A stretch of 64,000 nucleotides of DNA from Cyathus striatus (taxonomy: Eukaryota > Basidiomycota > Agaricomycetes > Agaricales > Nidulariaceae). Below the pieces are notes generated by a model. It did no database searches. It was not told the DNA's origin and was given only the letters and a program-made list of their open reading frames with translations. Position numbers and translations under genes: made by a program. Position 1 is the stretch's first letter; each line of letters starts with the position of its first letter. The stretch is from contig JAOVFP010000016.1 of NCBI GenBank assembly GCA_025738555.1, positions 1,922,001 to 1,986,000 of the forward strand, given 5' to 3'. Shown here piece after piece: positions 60,239-64,000 of the stretch.

Positions 60239-61711
60239 TTGAAATTGGCGAATGATTAAAGATTTTCAGCGTAGCGGTGGGGAATCAGAAATACATCATT
60301 TCAATCCGCCTGTGCGTTTTATATTCCAGCTCCAGCCCACATTCTTGGCGGATATCTATTCCAGATTCGAATCGGCGAAGGTTCCCGAATGACTTATCTC
60401 ATGCGAAAAGGAATAAATCCTACAAAGTAAAAGGAAACGAGATGGATAGATCCACTGCTACAGGACTTGGCTTAATGGGTATAACAGGGATATGATGATT
60501 GCCAAGACCGAATGGGCATTCGCACACAGAAATAGGTGTGCTATTCTAATTTTGGAGGGCTGAGGACGTAGTAAGTACAATGTAGAAGCACCATGCCAAG
60601 TGCCAAGACGTCCAAAGAAGAGACTGCGGTCAAGTACAAGCAAAAAAAAAAAAAAGGTTGAATGAAATCCGAGGTGTGGCAAAGGTCGCAACTGTACTGA
60701 GATAACTACGGTTGTACTTTAGTTGATGAGATGTATCAGTTGTATCACCCCCCGCGCCCCGCACCAATGACAGAACACGGCAATCACTCCTGTACACCCT
60801 TCGAAACTCGGAGTTCCGTAGTAGTATGTATCCGTAGCTTACTGCACTAATTACACCTGTCAATACTACCTTACAGCAAAGTCTTGGCACCAACCCAACT
60901 CCCTTCATTAACACCACGAAAGAAAGAAAGCATGCACAGTACAGTACAGCCATTCCCATTCCACGCTACGTGTTCGTAACTTCGTACGACCTCTCGAATC
61001 GGGCTTAGAGCGGATTCCTACCACCTCACCATCTTTACACCATCTAATGTCCTAAATATAAACTCGGGGAACGCGCATGCACGGGAATTACATATGACAA
61101 TGGCGACATTTATGGCCTTATCAGCCCAGTCTCTCGGAAAAGGTAATCACTGAGGTGGTAAGGTATAGTATACGTCCCGTGGTAAGACGCCACATAACCA
61201 CACGTCGAGGTTCGACTTCACGGCAGAACATACAAGATCTGAGACATGTACTTGCTCGGTCATCACTCCTTCGGCGGTGAAAAACAAATTGAAAGATAAA
61301 GATAAACGGGCCGACAGGAACGTACCACACTCTGAATAATCCAATACCGTCGTCAATCAGCTGCAGATAAACATAACATCTAGACCTAAACCCGACAAGC
61401 CGAATCACCTGCTACAGGTATTACAGAGCACAACTCGTACTATACAAATAAAATACACCATCTTAGATCCTACACTATAACATGACCTGGCCACACCAAA
61501 GTCAGAATAGGAATACCCCGAAAAAAGACATTTACAATTGAAAAAGGCTAAAGGAGATTCATCGGATCCACACTATACCCCGTCTACCTTACAAATGAGA
61601 ACCATCACGATAAATACGGCGACCTTCGAAGAAGAGTAAGTACGGAGCTTTGAATCGGTCAGAACCCATCCAAAAAAACATACAACTTCAAAATCAAAAA
61701 ATAAATAAAAC
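60239..61711. other. Intergenic, no supported gene
   Basis: About 1.5 kb with poly-A (about 60,641-60,655) and short GAAA repeats nearby. Minus-strand frames at 60630-60959 and 61121-61408 have no recognisable features. Promoter of the APH-like gene is expected at the left end. Confidence 0.5.
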
Positions 61712-63638
61712 TCACCTAGGCTCATCAACATTATCTACAAAAATCACATCCTCAATGCGTTCCCTCAACCACTCAATCACATCCTCATTAACATTAACAC
61801 ATTCCACCACTTCCAGCTTTCTCAATCTCACCGGTCCCCCTCCCCCTCCACCATTTGTACCACCCTGGCTCAACGGCGTAGGATTGCGATCCGAAACAGC
61901 TTGCACGAGTCTCCCAGGTCCCTCTCCATGCACATGACAATTCCTCAACGACAATACTTCGAGTTTGGGAATCAACCACGCTTGAACGGGATTACTCTCC
62001 TCATCAGGCTCACACAATGCACTGACCAACCCATCCATCGGTACACCTCCCACTTTCATCTCTCTAACCTCCGCAAAATCACCTAAAAAGGCGCTCCAGG
62101 ATATAATCGGTGACGACGAAGCGTAATAAGGCGCGGAAGGATTCATATCCCCGTATGAGAGCGATAGGTACTCCAGTTGCGGTCTGGAAGAGCGTAAGAG
62201 CAATGCAGAGAGAATATCGTCTACCGGTTCTCTATTTTCTATATCGAGCGTTAGAGAAGTTAAATTTGGAAGGGTGAGATGGGAAAGGAGGGTAGAGAGA
62301 AGATGATGTCCTCCCACGCTCAATTTTTTCAACTCTGGGAGCGTTACGGGGTGTAAAGGGAGGATTGGGTGGGATGCAGAGTGAAATGTTAGCTTGAGCT
62401 CTTGGAGTGTTGTGTTTCTTGCTATCATGTTTAGTATGCGATCGAGGGGACAGTGTACGTTTGCGAGGGGGCGGAGGGAGAGCGAATGTAGGTTTTGGAA
62501 GATGGGGGAGGTGGTTTTGAATGGGGCCTGGTGGAGCGTTAGGTGGTGTAGGTTTGGGAAGGGGGTAGGGGTGCCTGCTGCTGCTGGGCAGCTGGGGAAC
62601 CATGACCATTCGGTAGGGAAGAATGCGGTATCCAAGCACGAGACTTCAAATTCTTCCAATAGTGGCGCATCGCCTAGTAGAGTTTTAACAATAAATAAGT
62701 AAACAGAAAACAAACGCACCAGTAACATTCCTCAAAGCATTCAACGAACTAAAATGCTTATCAAACTTGAACACAAACCTCCTCCACCTAGCCATCTGAT
62801 CGACCAAATAATAAAATACAATATACCCCCAGGACAAGCTCCTATTCTGACTCCTCTCCCCTTCCGTCGCATCCCCAGATAACGAGGGAACAGACACACT
62901 TGTCGCAGGAGGCAGAATCGTGATACCCTGCGGCGGAGCAATCGGCTGAATGTAGGGATTCTGTATGGGAAACCAAGGAGGGGAAAACGGGATCGAGTTG
63001 CGTCTGCGCGGGAGGAGAGGGTCAAGCTCGGATTCGGAGGGGTGGACATGGAGGAATATTTCGATGTCGAGCGGTTCGGTTGGACCGGATCTTTCGAGCC
63101 ATAGGCGGATTACGTCTGGTGAGGCGTGTTGGGATGTTAGAAGGCGGATCTGGATGTTCGTGTTAGATGACTTTGAAAGAAGAAGGCGCGTTATGTCCGT
63201 ATAATGTAGGGTACGGGGTTCATATCGACGCCATCTAATTAAAATCCCACTCACCCTGGACCAAAGTCTAGGCGTCTGCAGCGCCAACCCCCTCCAAGAC
63301 CGACAAACAGCAGTCACAGTCCAACAAAAACACGGCACCTCTTCAAACACACACAAAAACACCATCCTAAGCAACTCGGGTGGCATACGTCTAATCAAAG
63401 ACAAATACGCCAGCGTCTCTTCTTCCTTTCTCAATAAATCCTCCTTTTGCTTTTTCAACTCGTCAATCTGCTTTTGCGAATCGATGAGGATGCGGGCGAG
63501 GGCGTTTTCCTCGTTTGTGATTTTGGTTGAGAGGGCGTGTACGGATTCGCGTGTTTGTTGGAGGGCCCTGCGGGCTTCTGATATTGTGTCTGATGTGGGT
63601 GGGTCGGGGAATGTGAGGAGGGGATGGGGATGGGCCAT
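61712..63638 (-). CDS. F-box protein with coiled coil and leucine-rich repeats
   Basis: Start at the ATG complementary to 63636-63638 (MAHPHPLLTFPDPP). Residues about 20-75 form a coiled coil (RRALQQTRESVHALSTKI to KKQKEDLLRKEEETLAYL), followed by the F-box IRRMPPELLRMVFLCVFEEV and AVCRSWRGLALQTPRLWSRV. One intron (about 62,678-62,720) joins to the second part, a series of leucine-rich repeats: LHHLTLHQAP, LHSLSLRPL, LQELKLTFHS, LKKLSVGGHH, LTSLTLDIEN, LEYLSLSYGD, LEVLSLRNCH and LRKLEVVECV. The F-box would recruit SKP1 and the SCF ubiquitin ligase, with the LRR binding an unknown target. Coiled coil plus F-box is a frequent Agaricomycete arrangement. The stop TGA (61712-61714) overlaps a good GTGAGT donor, so an alternative C-terminal exon is possible. 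Confidence 0.85.
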
Positions 63639-64000
63639 GGTGCGGGAGAGGGACGATGTCGTTTGTTCCGGTGGGAGTTTTTATGTGCTAGGTTTGAAGG
63701 ATACAAGGTTATCATCCACGTATTTCAAACTCCGGTACATCCGATCTGGTATAATACCTGTCAGACGAATCTTATGTCCACTGCGTTATCTTCCCTCGTT
63801 AACTGGACAGGGATGTGAATAGCTGTAGTAACGGTCCTTGTGCTTGTGCAGGGGTTGGAGAAATCGGTTGTGCGGATTGTTGTGCTGCTTGCTGTTACGG
63901 GTAATACAACTTAGTTCCATGCTTATCGCACGTGTGTTGTCAGGATAACAATGTTGTTCACCCGATTAAGCTTAAAGAACATCCATGCTGTGCAGTCTGC
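63639..64000. other. Region upstream of the F-box gene
   Basis: About 360 bp to the window edge. Promoter of the F-box gene. Open frames at 63484-63822 on + are complements of its first exon. No other gene seen. Confidence 0.5.

Overview
The window is nuclear DNA of a filamentous basidiomycete, most likely an Agaricomycete. Almost every gene is cut by many short GT-AG introns (about 45-60 nt). Several families are typical of, or expanded in, that group: Ste3-type pheromone receptors, DUF6533 membrane proteins, multi-intron P450s, GH25 secreted enzymes, short SRPK-like kinases and F-box proteins. No rRNA, tRNA or CRISPR array was recognised. Exon-intron structures were worked out by hand, by joining open frames at GT-AG (rarely GC-AG) junctions that keep family-typical protein sequence in phase.

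Positions 1-43.7 kb form an AT-richer accessory region that resembles a secondary-metabolism island. It holds five P450 loci: a tandem pair at 1.9-6.4 kb whose second copy is frameshifted, a second family with a broken copy at 10.7 kb and an intact one at 17.7 kb, and an intact CYP2-like gene at 36.7 kb. Around them lie an MFS exporter, a UbiA-type membrane prenyltransferase or terpene cyclase, a class III CoA-transferase, a stand-alone thioesterase, a decaying adenylation enzyme and a class II aldolase. A GPI-anchored wall protein, a Ste3-like receptor, a seven-helix membrane protein, a GH25 enzyme and an SRPK-like kinase are interspersed. The enzyme set would suit a small terpenoid or meroterpenoid pathway: UbiA builds or cyclises the prenyl scaffold, P450s oxidise it, acyl-CoA or thioester chemistry decorates it, and MFS exports it. 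This is inference from the families and their proximity only.

The accessory region shows active turnover: pseudogenes, a MITE-like element with terminal inverted repeats, a 527-bp intron loaded with hairpins and 20-bp repeats, a short remnant of a second GH25 gene, and several stretches of decayed coding sequence.

From about 45.6 kb to the end the DNA becomes GC-richer and carries ordinary genes: a two-RRM RNA-binding protein, a GT61 glycosyltransferase, an amidase-signature enzyme, an aminoglycoside-phosphotransferase-like protein and an F-box/LRR protein. This looks like the core-genome flank of the island.
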